From Ruegeria sp. ANG-S4 (GTDB taxonomy: Bacteria > Pseudomonadota > Alphaproteobacteria > Rhodobacterales > Rhodobacteraceae): a stretch of DNA of 64,000 bases. The position numbers were made by a program, and so were the translations under genes. Under the pieces are notes generated by a model. The model had not been told where the DNA came from. It did no database searches and saw nothing but the letters and a program-made list of their open reading frames with translations. This document shows positions 1 through 8,405 of the stretch, one piece after another. Each line of letters opens with the position of its first letter. The first letter of the stretch is position 1. Location of the stretch: NCBI RefSeq assembly GCF_000814005.1, contig NZ_JWLK01000001.1:248001-312000 (forward strand), read 5' to 3'.

Positions 1-572
1 ACCGCGACGGTCACTATATCGACGCGCTGGGCATGTCGTTCCGCGACTTTTTGCAGGGCAAACTGTCCGCGCTGCCGGGTGAGACACCAACGCTTAGCGA
101 TTGGGCCGATCATTTGACCACCGCCTTCCCCGAGGCGCGAATCAAGAAATTCATGGAGATGCGCGGGGCCGATGGCGGGCCCTGGCGCCGCCTGTGCGCC
201 CTGCCTGCATTCTGGGTCGGTCTGACCTATGATCAGGGCGCGCTGGATGCCGCCTGGGATCTGGTCAAGGGCTGGGATGCCGAAACCCGCGAGGCGTTGC
301 GGGTCGAGGCCGCGAAGGATGGACTGCAAGCGCAGGTTGGCAACATCAACATGCATGATCTGGCGCGTGAGGTTGTCTCCATCGCAGATGCGGGCCTCGC
401 CTCTCGCGCCCGTCCCGGTGCAGGCGGTCTGGTTCAGGATGAGACGCATTTCCTCAATGCGCTCAAGGACAGCATCGACACAGGCAAAGTACCGGCAGAT
501 GAGTTGCTGGACCATTACGCCGGCGACTGGCAAGGCGACCTGACGCGGGTCTATCCCGAATACAGCTATTGA
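1..572 (+). CDS. gshA: Glutamate-cysteine ligase, C-terminal part (partial at left edge)
   Basis: Catalyses ATP-dependent joining of L-glutamate and L-cysteine, the first step of glutathione synthesis in the cytosol. The frame is open from base 3 across the left edge, so the true start and the catalytic N-terminal half lie outside the window and about 189 residues remain. The stretch RGADGGPWRRLCALPAFW and the ending LTRVYPEYSY are typical of the GCS2-type enzyme shared by alphaproteobacteria and plants (family knowledge). An ATG at 33 is internal and not the start. The next gene is 148 bases away on the same strand and functionally unrelated, so this gene probably ends its transcript; a weak hairpin with one wobble pair follows the stop. 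Confidence 0.9.
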   Translation, partial: RDGHYIDALGMSFRDFLQGKLSALPGETPTLSDWADHLTTAFPEARIKKFMEMRGADGGPWRRLCALPAFWVGLTYDQGALDAAWDLVKGWDAETREALRVEAAKDGLQAQVGNINMHDLAREVVSIADAGLASRARPGAGGLVQDETHFLNALKDSIDTGKVPADELLDHYAGDWQGDLTRVYPEYSY

Positions 573-720
573 TCGGACATGTCTGATCGTTCGGTGCGGA
601 AAATGTGACGCGCCCGCGCATCGCTGTTAGCTGATCATTTGCCGTTTTCTGCAACGCTGCTTGAAACCTGCGCTGCAACTGCGGTTAAGTTGACCCTAGG
701 AATCTGCGAGTGAGAGAGCG

Positions 721-1791
721 ATGGCCCGCATCAGTGAGCTTCACTACTCAAATGCCTATGCCGCCCAGACGGGTGTTGCAGAGTTTCTTGAGGTTTCGAT
801 CGGCTCATCAGAAGACCCGGCTGATTTCACGGTTTCGTTTTATCAGTCGAACGGTCAGGTCGGTATCGAAATCCCGCTTACCGATGTACCGGGCGCCCAG
901 GTCTTTATTGACCCGGATAATAACGAGCAGATCTTTGTCATATCCGCCGACGATTTCCCGATCCTGCTGACGGACCCGGATGGCGGAGGATCGACCAATT
1001 ACGAAGCATTCGCGCTGACCAACACCTCAACAAATGAGGTGATTGATTTCTATGATATTGGCGGCGGTACGCAGAACATCGTCGCCCAGAATGGGCTGGC
1101 TGCCGGGCAGACCTCGGTAAACCTGCCGGTTCTTGTCTCGCCGAACCAGACCACAACCTCGCTGCAATTCAACCAGCCCGACCCGGATACGTTGGTCTAT
1201 GGCACCCTGTCACCCGGTGACAGCGGCGCGCCCTGTTTCACATCGGGAACACTGGTGGATACGCCGGATGGTCCGCGACGGGTTGAAACGCTGCGCCCCG
1301 GTGATCTGGTGCTGACCGTCGATCACGGCGCATGCCCGGTGCAATGGGTCGGGAATCGCACTGTTCGGGGGCAGGGCCGGTTTGCGCCGGTGCGTATTTC
1401 AGCCGGAAACTTGGGGGCGCAGACAGACATTTATGTCTCCCCGCAGCACCGGTTGCTGATATCGGGCTGGCAGGCCGAGCTGCTGTTCGGAGAGGATGAG
1501 ATTCTTGTCCCGGCCAAATCCCTGATCAACGGCACAACCATCACGCAGACGCCCTGCGATATCGTGCGCTACGTGCACCTGTTCTTTGACCGGCATCAGT
1601 TGGTGACAACTTCCGGGCTGGTCTCGGAAAGCTTCTTTCCTGGCGCGCAGGCCGTGGCGGGGCTGGATGAAGCTGCCGCCGACGAACTGTTCGATCTGTT
1701 CCCTGAACTGCGCGAACATCCCGGCGTTTACGGCAACACGATCCGCCCTGTGCGCAGTGGCCCGCAGGTGGCGGTTCTGACCACAACCTGA
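721..1791 (+). CDS. Hint-domain protein with an N-terminal lamin-tail-like domain
   Basis: A 356-residue protein of two parts. Residues 1-170 are acidic and beta-rich; the opening SELHYSNAYAAQTGVAEFLE resembles the lamin-tail-like (LTD) domains found in bacterial secreted proteins. Residues 172-330 are a Hint (Hedgehog/intein) domain: Cys172 in GAPCFTSGT begins it, followed by VDTPDGPRRVETLRPGDLVL and the SPQHRLLISG block. Hint domains of this type cleave or rearrange the chain at the cysteine; in Rhodobacterales they are common at the C-terminus of large secreted proteins. There is no signal peptide, so type I export is possible but not shown. It stands alone between gshA and pheS. The fold assignment is firm for Hint, tentative for LTD; the biological role is unknown. 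Confidence 0.85.
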   Translation: MARISELHYSNAYAAQTGVAEFLEVSIGSSEDPADFTVSFYQSNGQVGIEIPLTDVPGAQVFIDPDNNEQIFVISADDFPILLTDPDGGGSTNYEAFALTNTSTNEVIDFYDIGGGTQNIVAQNGLAAGQTSVNLPVLVSPNQTTTSLQFNQPDPDTLVYGTLSPGDSGAPCFTSGTLVDTPDGPRRVETLRPGDLVLTVDHGACPVQWVGNRTVRGQGRFAPVRISAGNLGAQTDIYVSPQHRLLISGWQAELLFGEDEILVPAKSLINGTTITQTPCDIVRYVHLFFDRHQLVTTSGLVSESFFPGAQAVAGLDEAAADELFDLFPELREHPGVYGNTIRPVRSGPQVAVLTTT

Positions 1792-1870
1792 ATCGCCCCC
1801 TCTTGCTTTCGCAGGCTGCTGTGATAGCAGGTCCTGAACAGGATTCAGAAGGCCCGGAACGGGAAGCGTC

Positions 1871-2944
1871 ATGGACGATCTTAAGACAAAATATCTGGGG
1901 CAGATTGCCGAGGCGGGCGACGAAAACGTTCTTGAGGCGATCCGCGTTGCCGCCGTTGGCAAAAAGGGTGAGGTCGCGCTGAAGATGCGCGAACTGGGCA
2001 AGATGACACCCGAGGAGCGTCAGGTCGCAGGTCCGGCGCTGAACGCCCTGAAGGATGAGATCAACTCGGCCCTGGCTGCCAAGAAAGCCGCACTCGCCGA
2101 CGCCGCGCTGGATGAGCGTCTGCGCACCGAATGGCTGGATGTCACGCTGCCGTCGCGCCCGCACCGTCAGGGGTCGATCCATCCCGTCAGCCAGGCGACC
2201 GAGGAATTGACTGCGATTTTTGCCGAACTGGGTTTCTCGGTGGCCGAAGGGCCTCGGATCGAAACCGACTGGCACAACTTCGACGCCCTGAACATCCCCG
2301 GCCATCACCCCGCGCGGGCCGAGATGGATACGTTCTACATGCACCGCGCCGAGGGCGACAACCGCCCGCCGCATGTGCTGCGCACCCATACCTCGCCGGT
2401 TCAGATTCGCTCGATGGAGCTGCAAGGCGCACCGATCCGCGTGATCTGCCCGGGCGGTGTCTATCGCGCCGACTATGACCAGACCCACACGCCGATGTTC
2501 CATCAGGTCGAGGGGCTGGCCATCGACACCGATATCTCGATGGCGAACCTGAAATGGGTTCTGGAAGAATTCGTGAAGGCGTTCTTCGAGGTCGATGGCG
2601 TCGACCTGCGCTTCCGCGCGTCGCATTTCCCCTTCACCGAACCGTCGGCCGAGGTCGATATCCGCTGTTCGTGGGAAGGCGGTCAGCTGAAGATCGGTGA
2701 GGGCGACGACTGGCTCGAGATCCTCGGCTCCGGCATGGTGCACCCCCAAGTGATCGCCGCTGGCGGGATTGATCCTGAGGTCTATCAGGGCTTTGCCTTC
2801 GGCATGGGGATCGACCGGATCGCGATGCTGAAATACGGCATCCCCGACCTGCGGGCATTCTTTGACTCAGACTTGAGGTGGCTGCGCCACTACGGGTTCG
2901 CGGCACTGGACATGCCGAACCTGCATGGTGGTTTGAGTAGGTGA
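1871..2944 (+). CDS. pheS: Phenylalanyl-tRNA synthetase alpha subunit
   Basis: Catalytic subunit of the heterotetrameric enzyme that charges tRNA-Phe. The 357 residues match the bacterial family length. Residues 1-90 form the N-terminal coiled coil that binds tRNA; class II motif 2 lies around residues 191-215 ([20 protein letters not shown]) and motif 3 is [10 protein letters not shown] at 311-320. The tail after [10 protein letters not shown] is slightly extended. The partner pheT is not directly downstream: about 1.57 kb with a minus-strand gene, two palindromes and an esterase lies between them, so the usual pheS-pheT coupling is broken and pheT may need its own promoter. Confidence 0.97.
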   Translation: MDDLKTKYLGQIAEAGDENVLEAIRVAAVGKKGEVALKMRELGKMTPEERQVAGPALNALKDEINSALAAKKAALADAALDERLRTEWLDVTLPSRPHRQGSIHPVSQATEELTAIFAELGFSVAEGPRIETDWHNFDALNIPGHHPARAEMDTFYMHRAEGDNRPPHVLRTHTSPVQIRSMELQGAPIRVICPGGVYRADYDQTHTPMFHQVEGLAIDTDISMANLKWVLEEFVKAFFEVDGVDLRFRASHFPFTEPSAEVDIRCSWEGGQLKIGEGDDWLEILGSGMVHPQVIAAGGIDPEVYQGFAFGMGIDRIAMLKYGIPDLRAFFDSDLRWLRHYGFAALDMPNLHGGLSR

Positions 2945-2973
2945 AAAAACTGGCGGTTGCCGTGGGGTGACCG

Positions 2974-3360
2974 CTACCAAGAATTCACGCCGATTTTTTG
3001 GTCTCCCTTGTAAACGTCAACCGATCGGGGAGAGGTTAAAACCCAAGTCTCGCAAACTTCATTGCCACCATCGATGCCCTTCCACTTTCGGCAGAATTGG
3101 TCACCTTTTATGGACCATGTTCCTTTCAAGCTGATTTCAGTGCCATCAACTGTTTTGGCCTTTCCGTTGCCCTTCCCGTTTTTATTTAGCTTTAACGAGC
3201 CACTGTAACCTTGACCTTCGCCTCCCAATTGGAGAGTTGCGCCATTTTTGAGAAGGTCAGTTAGTTGCGCTTCCGTCATCCCACCGGATGGAGCGGACGT
3301 TACAACGCTCGGAAGAAAAAACATCGACCAAATTACGGGCCAGGCAAGGTGTTTCATCAT
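2974..3360 (-). CDS. Small secreted protein of unknown function
   Basis: A 128-residue protein with an N-terminal signal peptide (hydrophobic run WPVIWSMFFLPSVVTSA, likely cut after TSA). The mature part is basic, rich in Gly, Lys and Asn, with two cysteines about 12 residues apart (FCRKW and EVCETW), and reads like a short beta-strand domain. The second half, GTWSIKGDQFCRKWKG, recalls small secreted DUF995-like proteins, but this is not certain. The start is supported by AAGGAG five bases upstream. Codon use is visibly richer in A and T (AAA, TTT, ATT) than pheS and pheT on either side, which suggests recent acquisition. It runs opposite to its neighbours. Function unknown. Confidence 0.7.
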   Translation of the reverse strand: MMKHLAWPVIWSMFFLPSVVTSAPSGGMTEAQLTDLLKNGATLQLGGEGQGYSGSLKLNKNGKGNGKAKTVDGTEISLKGTWSIKGDQFCRKWKGIDGGNEVCETWVLTSPRSVDVYKGDQKIGVNSW

Positions 3361-3536
3361 TTCACTCCTTAAATCTATTTTTTAGCGCGCTTGTGCCGCC
3401 CATTCCGTCGCGTTTTTTGCACGATCCATAACATCTCCAATCGACGATTTGATATCGTACCACGGTTGTTGCGAAAGCGCTAAATGCTTTGAAAGAGCGC
3501 TGGAGACAGCCGGCTTTGTGACTTGATCGGCCGCAG

Positions 3537-3554
3537 GGCGGGCTTCAGCCCGCC
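3537..3554. repeat. REP-like palindrome 1
   Basis: An 8-base perfect inverted repeat, GGCGGGCT and AGCCCGCC, around a TC loop. Its sequence (GGGCTTCAGCCC core) is the same as that of the second palindrome 17 bases away, in the opposite orientation. Closely spaced inverted copies of a GC-rich palindrome are the usual form of REP/BIME elements; this core is widespread in many proteobacteria (general knowledge). Confidence 0.6.
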
Positions 3555-3571
3555 ATGGGCGATGGATGGTT

Positions 3572-3589
3572 GCCGGGCTGAAGCCCGGC
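3572..3589. repeat. REP-like palindrome 2
   Basis: An 8-base perfect inverted repeat, GCCGGGCT and AGCCCGGC, around a GA loop, continuing as CTACACC. It is the inverse partner of palindrome 1 and forms with it a pair immediately upstream of the esterase gene. No REP-associated transposase (RAYT) is visible in the window. Confidence 0.6.
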
Positions 3590-3641
3590 CTACACCAATA
3601 TGTTATGTGACAGCGCGACGATGCTCGCTAGGGTCGGGCGC

Positions 3642-4436
3642 ATGATGTATCGACTACTCTGCCTCTTCCTGCTGACCGCCACCCACGCCGCCGCGGTCGA
3701 GACCTGCCATGGCGATACCGCCTGTCAGGTCGGGGATCGCTCGTATCACGTGCTGGAACCGGACGGGTGGGACGGCGAAACGCCTCTGCCCGTGTTGCTG
3801 CATTTCCACGGCTGGGCGCGGCAGGGCGCCGTGGTCGTAAACCATGAACGTATTGCCGGGGCCACGAAGCTGCGGGGCGTGTTGCTGGTGGCACCGAACG
3901 GGCTGAGGAAAACGTGGGATTTCTGGACGTCAGACACAGATGACGTGGGCTTTGCCGATCAGGTGCTTGCCGATGTGGCGCTGCGCTATCCGATAGACCC
4001 CGAACGTATCTATGTCTCGGGCTATTCCTATGGCGGAGCAATGGCGTGGCGTTTTGTCTGTCAGTCGGGGAATGACACGACGGCTTTGCTGGCTGTTGCC
4101 GGATCAATCCGCCAAACCGAGGATTGCCCCCAAGCCCCGCGCGAGGTGCGGCACGTTCATGGAACAGATGACACGGTGATGGCTTTCCCGTTTGGACCCG
4201 ACGGCGATACGACCTATCCGGTGGCCTTGTGGCGAGCCAAGTATGACTGCAACGGCGCGACGCCGCGCGGGGATTGGAGTGTTGAGCCCTTCCTGACGCT
4301 CACGCGCGTGGAATGGACCGATTGCGCAAATGGTCGGGTCACGCTCGACACCCATCCCGGGGGGCATTTCATACCCCACGGCTGGATCGGGCGCCAGCTG
4401 GACGAGCTTTTGGGCCGCATCCCCACCTATCCGTGA
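3642..4436 (+). CDS. Secreted PHB-depolymerase/LpqC-like esterase
   Basis: An alpha/beta hydrolase that should hydrolyse esters in the periplasm or outside the cell. I start at 3642 because MMYRLLCLFLLTATHAAA then forms a clean signal peptide; an upstream ATG at 3600 would bury it. The nucleophile is in GYSYGG (G-x-S-x-G), a candidate acid is in HGTDDTVMAF and the histidine in HPGGHFIP. Length (about 264 residues) and the Cys-containing start ETCHGDTACQVG fit the polyhydroxybutyrate depolymerase-like family; short-chain feruloyl or acetyl esterase activity is equally possible. It sits in the insert between pheS and pheT just after the palindromes. Confidence 0.8.
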   Translation: MMYRLLCLFLLTATHAAAVETCHGDTACQVGDRSYHVLEPDGWDGETPLPVLLHFHGWARQGAVVVNHERIAGATKLRGVLLVAPNGLRKTWDFWTSDTDDVGFADQVLADVALRYPIDPERIYVSGYSYGGAMAWRFVCQSGNDTTALLAVAGSIRQTEDCPQAPREVRHVHGTDDTVMAFPFGPDGDTTYPVALWRAKYDCNGATPRGDWSVEPFLTLTRVEWTDCANGRVTLDTHPGGHFIPHGWIGRQLDELLGRIPTYP

Positions 4437-4514
4437 AGCACGGCGCTTGCACCCCGGCGCAATCTTTGCCATTGCCTGTGCCGACTGGATGTTTGCCCAA
4501 AAAGGCCCGTTGCA

Positions 4515-6911
4515 ATGAAATTCACACTGTCCTGGCTGAAAGACCACCTCGACACGGATGCGTCGGTTGATGAAATCGCCGAAGCACTGACCGATCTCGG
4601 GCTCGAGGTCGAAGAGATCGTGAACCCGGCGGACCGGCTGGCGGGCTTTACGCTGGGCCGTGTGAAACACGCCGAAAAGCATCCTGACGCGGACAAACTG
4701 CGCGTCTGCACGGTTGCGACCGATGAAGGCGATCTGCAAATCATCTGCGGTGCCCCCAATGCGCGGGAAGGGATCACCGTCGTTGTCTGCAAACCCGGCA
4801 TGTATATTCCGGGCCTGGACCTGACGATCAGCGTCGGCAAGATCCGGGGTGTCGAGAGCTTTGGCATGATGGCCTCGGAACGAGAGCTGGAGCTGTCGGA
4901 CGAGCATGATGGCATCATCGAGCTGCCCTCGGGCGAGGTGGGCGACACGTTCGTCGACTGGCTGGCCGAGAATGAGCCGTCAAAGGTCGACCCGATGATC
5001 GAGATTGCAATCACGCCGAACCGCCCGGATGCGCTGGGCGTTGCGGGGATTGCGCGCGATCTGGCTGCACGCGGGTTGGGCAAGCTGAAGGAACGGGACT
5101 ACGCGCCGGTGCCGGGTGATTTCGAAAGCCCGATCAAGGTAACGATCGACGAGGATACCCTGGACGGCGCGCCGCATTTCACTGGACGTCTGATCCGTGG
5201 CGTGAAAAACGGCCCCAGCCCGCAATGGTTGCAGGATCAGCTGAAGGCCATTGGGTTGCGCCCGATCTCGGCGCTGGTCGATATCACCAATTACATGACC
5301 TATGACCAGAACCGTCCGTTGCATGTGTTCGATGCCGACAAGGTGCAGGGCAACCTGCGGGTGCATCGTGCCAAGGGCGGTGAGACGCTGGTGGCGCTGG
5401 ATGAGAAGGAATACACGCTACAGCCCGGCATGATGGTGATCTCGGACGACAATGGCCCGGAATCGATTGCCGGGATCATGGGCGGGGAAGAGACCGGTTG
5501 CACCGAGGAAACGGTGAACGTGTTCCTTGAAAGCGCGTTCTGGGATTATGTGCAGATCGCACTGACCGGTCGTGCGCTCAAAATCAACTCAGATGCGCGG
5601 TATCGGTTCGAGCGCGGCGTCGATCCTGAGTACACGCTGGAAGGGTTGGAGCAGGCGACCCAGATGATCCTTGATATCTGCGGCGGCGAAGCCTCGAATG
5701 TGGTTGAGGCGGGCAAGGCACCGGATCATGCGCGCGCCTACAGACTGGATGCGGCGCGGGTGCAGTCGCTGGTGGGGATGGATATCCCGGAAAGCGATCA
5801 GCGCCAGACCCTGACCCGCCTTGGGTTCCGTCTGGATGGCGAGATGGCGCATGTGCCCAGCTGGCGCCCCGATATCATGGGTGAGGCTGATCTGGTGGAA
5901 GAAGTCGCCCGGATTGCCTCCCTCACCAAGCTGCAGGGCAAGCCCTTGCCGCGCGTCAGCGACGGTGTCCCGAAACCTGTGATGACCGCAAGTCAGCGCC
6001 GTCAGTCGATGGCGCGGCGGACCTGTGCTGCGTTGGGGTATAATGAATGTGTTACCTATACATTCATCGATCAGCCCTCGGCGGCGTTGTTTGGCGGTGG
6101 TGATGCGGCGACGATGCTGGAAAATCCGATTTCCTCGGAGATGAGCCATATGCGCCCCGATCTTTTGCCGGGCTTGCTGCAGGCAGCCGCGCGCAATCAG
6201 GCGCGGGGCTATGCCGATCTGGCGTTGTTCGAAGTTGGGCCGGTTTTCCATGATGGGGAACCGGGCGAGCAAAGGACGCAGATCGCTGGCCTGCTGGTTG
6301 GCCGCTCCGGGCCGAAGGATGTGCAAGGTGCCTCGCGCCCCGTGGATGTGTTTGACGCCAAGGCGGATGTCGAGGCCGTGTTGGCCGCCATAGGCGCGCC
6401 AGCGAAGGTCCAGATCCTTCGGGATGGCGATGCGTGGTGGCATCCGGGCCGTCACGGCCGGATTTGCCTGGGACCCAAGAAAGTGCTGGGTGTGTTTGGG
6501 GAACTGCATCCGCGCATCCTGCAGGCGATGGACATCAAGGGCCCGGCCGTGGCCTTCACCGTTTGGCCGGAAGAGGTGCCGATGCCCCGTAAATCGGGCG
6601 CGACCCGCTCGGCGCTGGAACTGCGCGACCTGCAGGCGGTAGAGCGTGACTTTGCCTTTGTTGTTGATGCGGACGTCGAAGCGTTGACGTTGGTAAACGC
6701 GGCCGCGGGCGCGGACAAGGCGCTGATCGAAGATGTGCGCGTCTTTGATGAATTCATCGGGGGTAGCCTGGGTGAGGGCAAGAAATCGCTGGCCATCACC
6801 GTCAGGTTGCAGCCGTCAGAGGCGACGTTGAAGGAAAAAGATATCGAGGCCGTCAGCGCCAAGATTGTTGAGAAGGTTGCCAAGGCCACCGGCGGCACGC
6901 TGCGCGGCTGA
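4515..6911 (+). CDS. pheT: Phenylalanyl-tRNA synthetase beta subunit
   Basis: Non-catalytic partner of PheS that recognises tRNA-Phe and edits mischarged Tyr-tRNA. The 798 residues match the family. In order: an N-terminal tRNA-binding (OB) domain near residues 39-150 (GRVKHAEKHPDADKLRVC), the B3/B4 editing domain near 210-375, the B5 domain near 400-475 and the C-terminal ferredoxin-like anticodon-binding domain near 700-797 (AVERDFAFVVD). The start is the first ATG, giving the usual MKFTLSWLKDHLDTDAS beginning. A strong terminator hairpin follows the stop. Confidence 0.97.
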   Translation: MKFTLSWLKDHLDTDASVDEIAEALTDLGLEVEEIVNPADRLAGFTLGRVKHAEKHPDADKLRVCTVATDEGDLQIICGAPNAREGITVVVCKPGMYIPGLDLTISVGKIRGVESFGMMASERELELSDEHDGIIELPSGEVGDTFVDWLAENEPSKVDPMIEIAITPNRPDALGVAGIARDLAARGLGKLKERDYAPVPGDFESPIKVTIDEDTLDGAPHFTGRLIRGVKNGPSPQWLQDQLKAIGLRPISALVDITNYMTYDQNRPLHVFDADKVQGNLRVHRAKGGETLVALDEKEYTLQPGMMVISDDNGPESIAGIMGGEETGCTEETVNVFLESAFWDYVQIALTGRALKINSDARYRFERGVDPEYTLEGLEQATQMILDICGGEASNVVEAGKAPDHARAYRLDAARVQSLVGMDIPESDQRQTLTRLGFRLDGEMAHVPSWRPDIMGEADLVEEVARIASLTKLQGKPLPRVSDGVPKPVMTASQRRQSMARRTCAALGYNECVTYTFIDQPSAALFGGGDAATMLENPISSEMSHMRPDLLPGLLQAAARNQARGYADLALFEVGPVFHDGEPGEQRTQIAGLLVGRSGPKDVQGASRPVDVFDAKADVEAVLAAIGAPAKVQILRDGDAWWHPGRHGRICLGPKKVLGVFGELHPRILQAMDIKGPAVAFTVWPEEVPMPRKSGATRSALELRDLQAVERDFAFVVDADVEALTLVNAAAGADKALIEDVRVFDEFIGGSLGEGKKSLAITVRLQPSEATLKEKDIEAVSAKIVEKVAKATGGTLRG

Positions 6912-6951
6912 TCTGGTTTTCGCCTTCAGCGAGAGTATTTTTGAAAAGATG

Positions 6952-6975
6952 AAGGGGCGGGCGCGCCCCTTTTTT
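6952..6975 (+). terminator. Rho-independent terminator after pheT
   Basis: A perfect 8-base stem AAGGGGCG / CGCCCCTT with a four-base loop, running directly into a further T tract. It lies 40 bases after the pheT stop and just before the ytoQ ribosome-binding site. Confidence 0.85.
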
Positions 6976-6992
6976 CGCAAGAGGAGGAAGAG

Positions 6993-7439
6993 ATGCTGAA
7001 GGTATATTTGTCCGGTGAGATACATACGGACTGGCGCGAGCAAATCATTGCCGGGGCCGAGGGGCTGGATGTGGCGTTCAGCAGCCCGGTGACGGATCAC
7101 GCGGCCTCGGACGATTGCGGCGTTGCGATCCTTGGGGCGGAGCCGAACAAGTATTGGCATGATCACAAGGGCGCGATGGTCAACGCAATCCGGACCCGCA
7201 AGGGAATTTCAGATGCGGACATCGTCGTTGTGCGGTTCGGCGACAAGTACAAGCAGTGGAATGCGGCCTTTGATGCGGGCTATGCGGCGGCATTGGGGAA
7301 GTCGGTTATTGTGTTGCATGGCCCCGACCATCAGCATGCCTTGAAAGAGGTTGACGCCGCAGCGCTCGCAGTTGCGGAAGAGCCCCGGCAAGTCGTTGAA
7401 ATCCTGAAATATGTTCTGACCGGTCAATTGCCGGGCTGA
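6993..7439 (+). CDS. ytoQ: YtoQ family protein
   Basis: A 148-residue cytosolic protein of the YtoQ family, distantly related in fold to nucleoside 2-deoxyribosyltransferases. Family marks are the opening KVYLSGEIHTDWRE, the block SPVTDHAASDDCG, and FGDKYKQWNAAFDAGYA in the centre. The exact reaction of the family is not established. The start is set by AGGAGGAAGAG directly upstream. It follows the pheT terminator, so it has its own promoter or depends on read-through, and it converges on the glutathione transferase gene. Confidence 0.85.
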   Translation: MLKVYLSGEIHTDWREQIIAGAEGLDVAFSSPVTDHAASDDCGVAILGAEPNKYWHDHKGAMVNAIRTRKGISDADIVVVRFGDKYKQWNAAFDAGYAAALGKSVIVLHGPDHQHALKEVDAAALAVAEEPRQVVEILKYVLTGQLPG

Positions 7440-7440
7440 C

Positions 7441-7464
7441 CTCCGCCTTTTTAATGGGGCGGAG
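7441..7464. terminator. Possible bidirectional terminator between ytoQ and the transferase
   Basis: A 7-base perfect stem CTCCGCC / GGCGGAG with a T-rich ten-base loop, starting two bases after the ytoQ stop codon. It lies between two converging genes, but neither side carries a clear T tract, so its strength is uncertain. Confidence 0.4.
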
Positions 7465-7482
7465 ATCTGGGTGAGCTCTGGA

Positions 7483-8181
7483 TCAGTCCCGAGGGGGAGT
7501 GACCAGACCCTTTTGAACTGCGGGCCGTTCGAGAAAACGGTCCAGATAGGCGACCAGGTTGGGATGGTCGTGCCAGCCGACAACCTCATGGGCGCCATAG
7601 AACTCCAGCCCGCGCAGCCAGGGCGCGATGGCGATGTCGGCGATCGAGTATTCGCCGGCGATCCAATCCTGTCCTTCCAGTTGCTGGTTCAGAACGTTCA
7701 ACAGCCGTTGAGCCTCGTTGATATAGCGGTCGCGGGGGCGCGGGTCTTCGATCTCGCGTCCGGCGAACTTGTGGAAGTACCCAAGCTGACCCAGCATCGG
7801 ACCCAAACCGCCCATCTGGAACATCAGCCACTGGGTGATGCGGTGCCTGTCGGCGTCGGAATTGCCGATCAGAGCGCCGGTCTTTTCGGCAAGATACAAC
7901 AGGATGGCACCGCTTTCGAACAATGCCAACGGCTGCCCGTCCGGTCCATTTGGGTCAATGATTGCCGGGATTTTGTTGTTGGGGTTGAGAGACAGGAACT
8001 CGGGGCTTTTGACATCGGCGTCAGCCAGCGTGACCTTGTGGGCCTCGTACGGCAGGCCGGTTTCCTCGAGCATGATGGAAACCTTGACCCCGTTCGGCGT
8101 CGGGAAGGAATACAGCTGTATCAGGTCGGGGTTTTTCGGTGGCCACTTGTCCATTATCGGGAAATGCGTTGCATCCAGCAT
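7483..8181 (-). CDS. Glutathione S-transferase, YghU/YfcG (nu) type
   Basis: A thioredoxin-fold plus helical-domain protein of about 232 residues that should act as a glutathione-dependent disulfide reductase rather than a classical transferase. The thioredoxin half carries SFPTPNGVKVSIMLEETGLP, the cis-proline block NKIPAI and the glutathione-binding pair ES in LFESGAILLYLAEKTG; the C-terminal half is all helical (LMFQMGGLGPMLGQ). The N-terminal extension ATHFPIMDKWPPKNP before the thioredoxin fold is typical of the YghU group. I start at the ATG at 8181, which has AGGAG seven bases upstream; an in-frame ATG at 8262 gives an unlikely longer leader. Confidence 0.9.
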   Translation of the reverse strand: MLDATHFPIMDKWPPKNPDLIQLYSFPTPNGVKVSIMLEETGLPYEAHKVTLADADVKSPEFLSLNPNNKIPAIIDPNGPDGQPLALFESGAILLYLAEKTGALIGNSDADRHRITQWLMFQMGGLGPMLGQLGYFHKFAGREIEDPRPRDRYINEAQRLLNVLNQQLEGQDWIAGEYSIADIAIAPWLRGLEFYGAHEVVGWHDHPNLVAYLDRFLERPAVQKGLVTPPRD

Positions 8182-8405
8182 GTGAAGCTCCTGTATCGCA
8201 GACGGGTTTTGCTGAGTTTGGCAATTCCTGGCGGCATTGTCAGTGATTTGACTGTGCATCACCGGTCAAGGCCTGTTTGCTCAGGAACACTTGGGGGGAA
8301 ATCCCCGAAATCCAACCCCTAGACCCGAAAGTCGTTTTGGAACACACTTTCGTCCAGTCCCTGCGCGTTCTGCGCGGGTTTTCTAGTGCTGTAAAGGAGA
8401 CGCGT

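Larger units (their letters stand above)
3382..3627 (-). pseudogene. Possible coding remnant without a start codon
   Basis: A minus-strand frame is free of stops from 3627 to a TAA at 3382-3384. Its last part reads like protein (SKHLALSQQPWYDIKSSIGD, then MDRAKNATEW and AAQAR) and ends 22 bases before the 128-residue secreted protein on the same strand. No ATG occurs in frame before the last 15 codons, and the two REP-like palindromes lie inside its upstream end. I infer the tail of a gene whose front was lost when the palindromic segment or a deletion joined here. It may instead be chance; I do not recognise the protein. Confidence 0.25.

Noticed and set aside
1541-2749. A 402-residue minus-strand open frame over pheS
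   Set aside because: It is the complement of a highly conserved synthetase gene, and GC-rich third positions keep antisense frames open.
7471-8322. A 283-residue plus-strand open frame
   Set aside because: Antisense of the YghU-type transferase; no start signal and no recognisable domain.
8277-8405. N-terminal extension of the mechanosensitive channel from an upstream ATG
   Set aside because: The extra 43 residues are polar and unlike the family, while the GTG at 8406 has a good ribosome-binding site.
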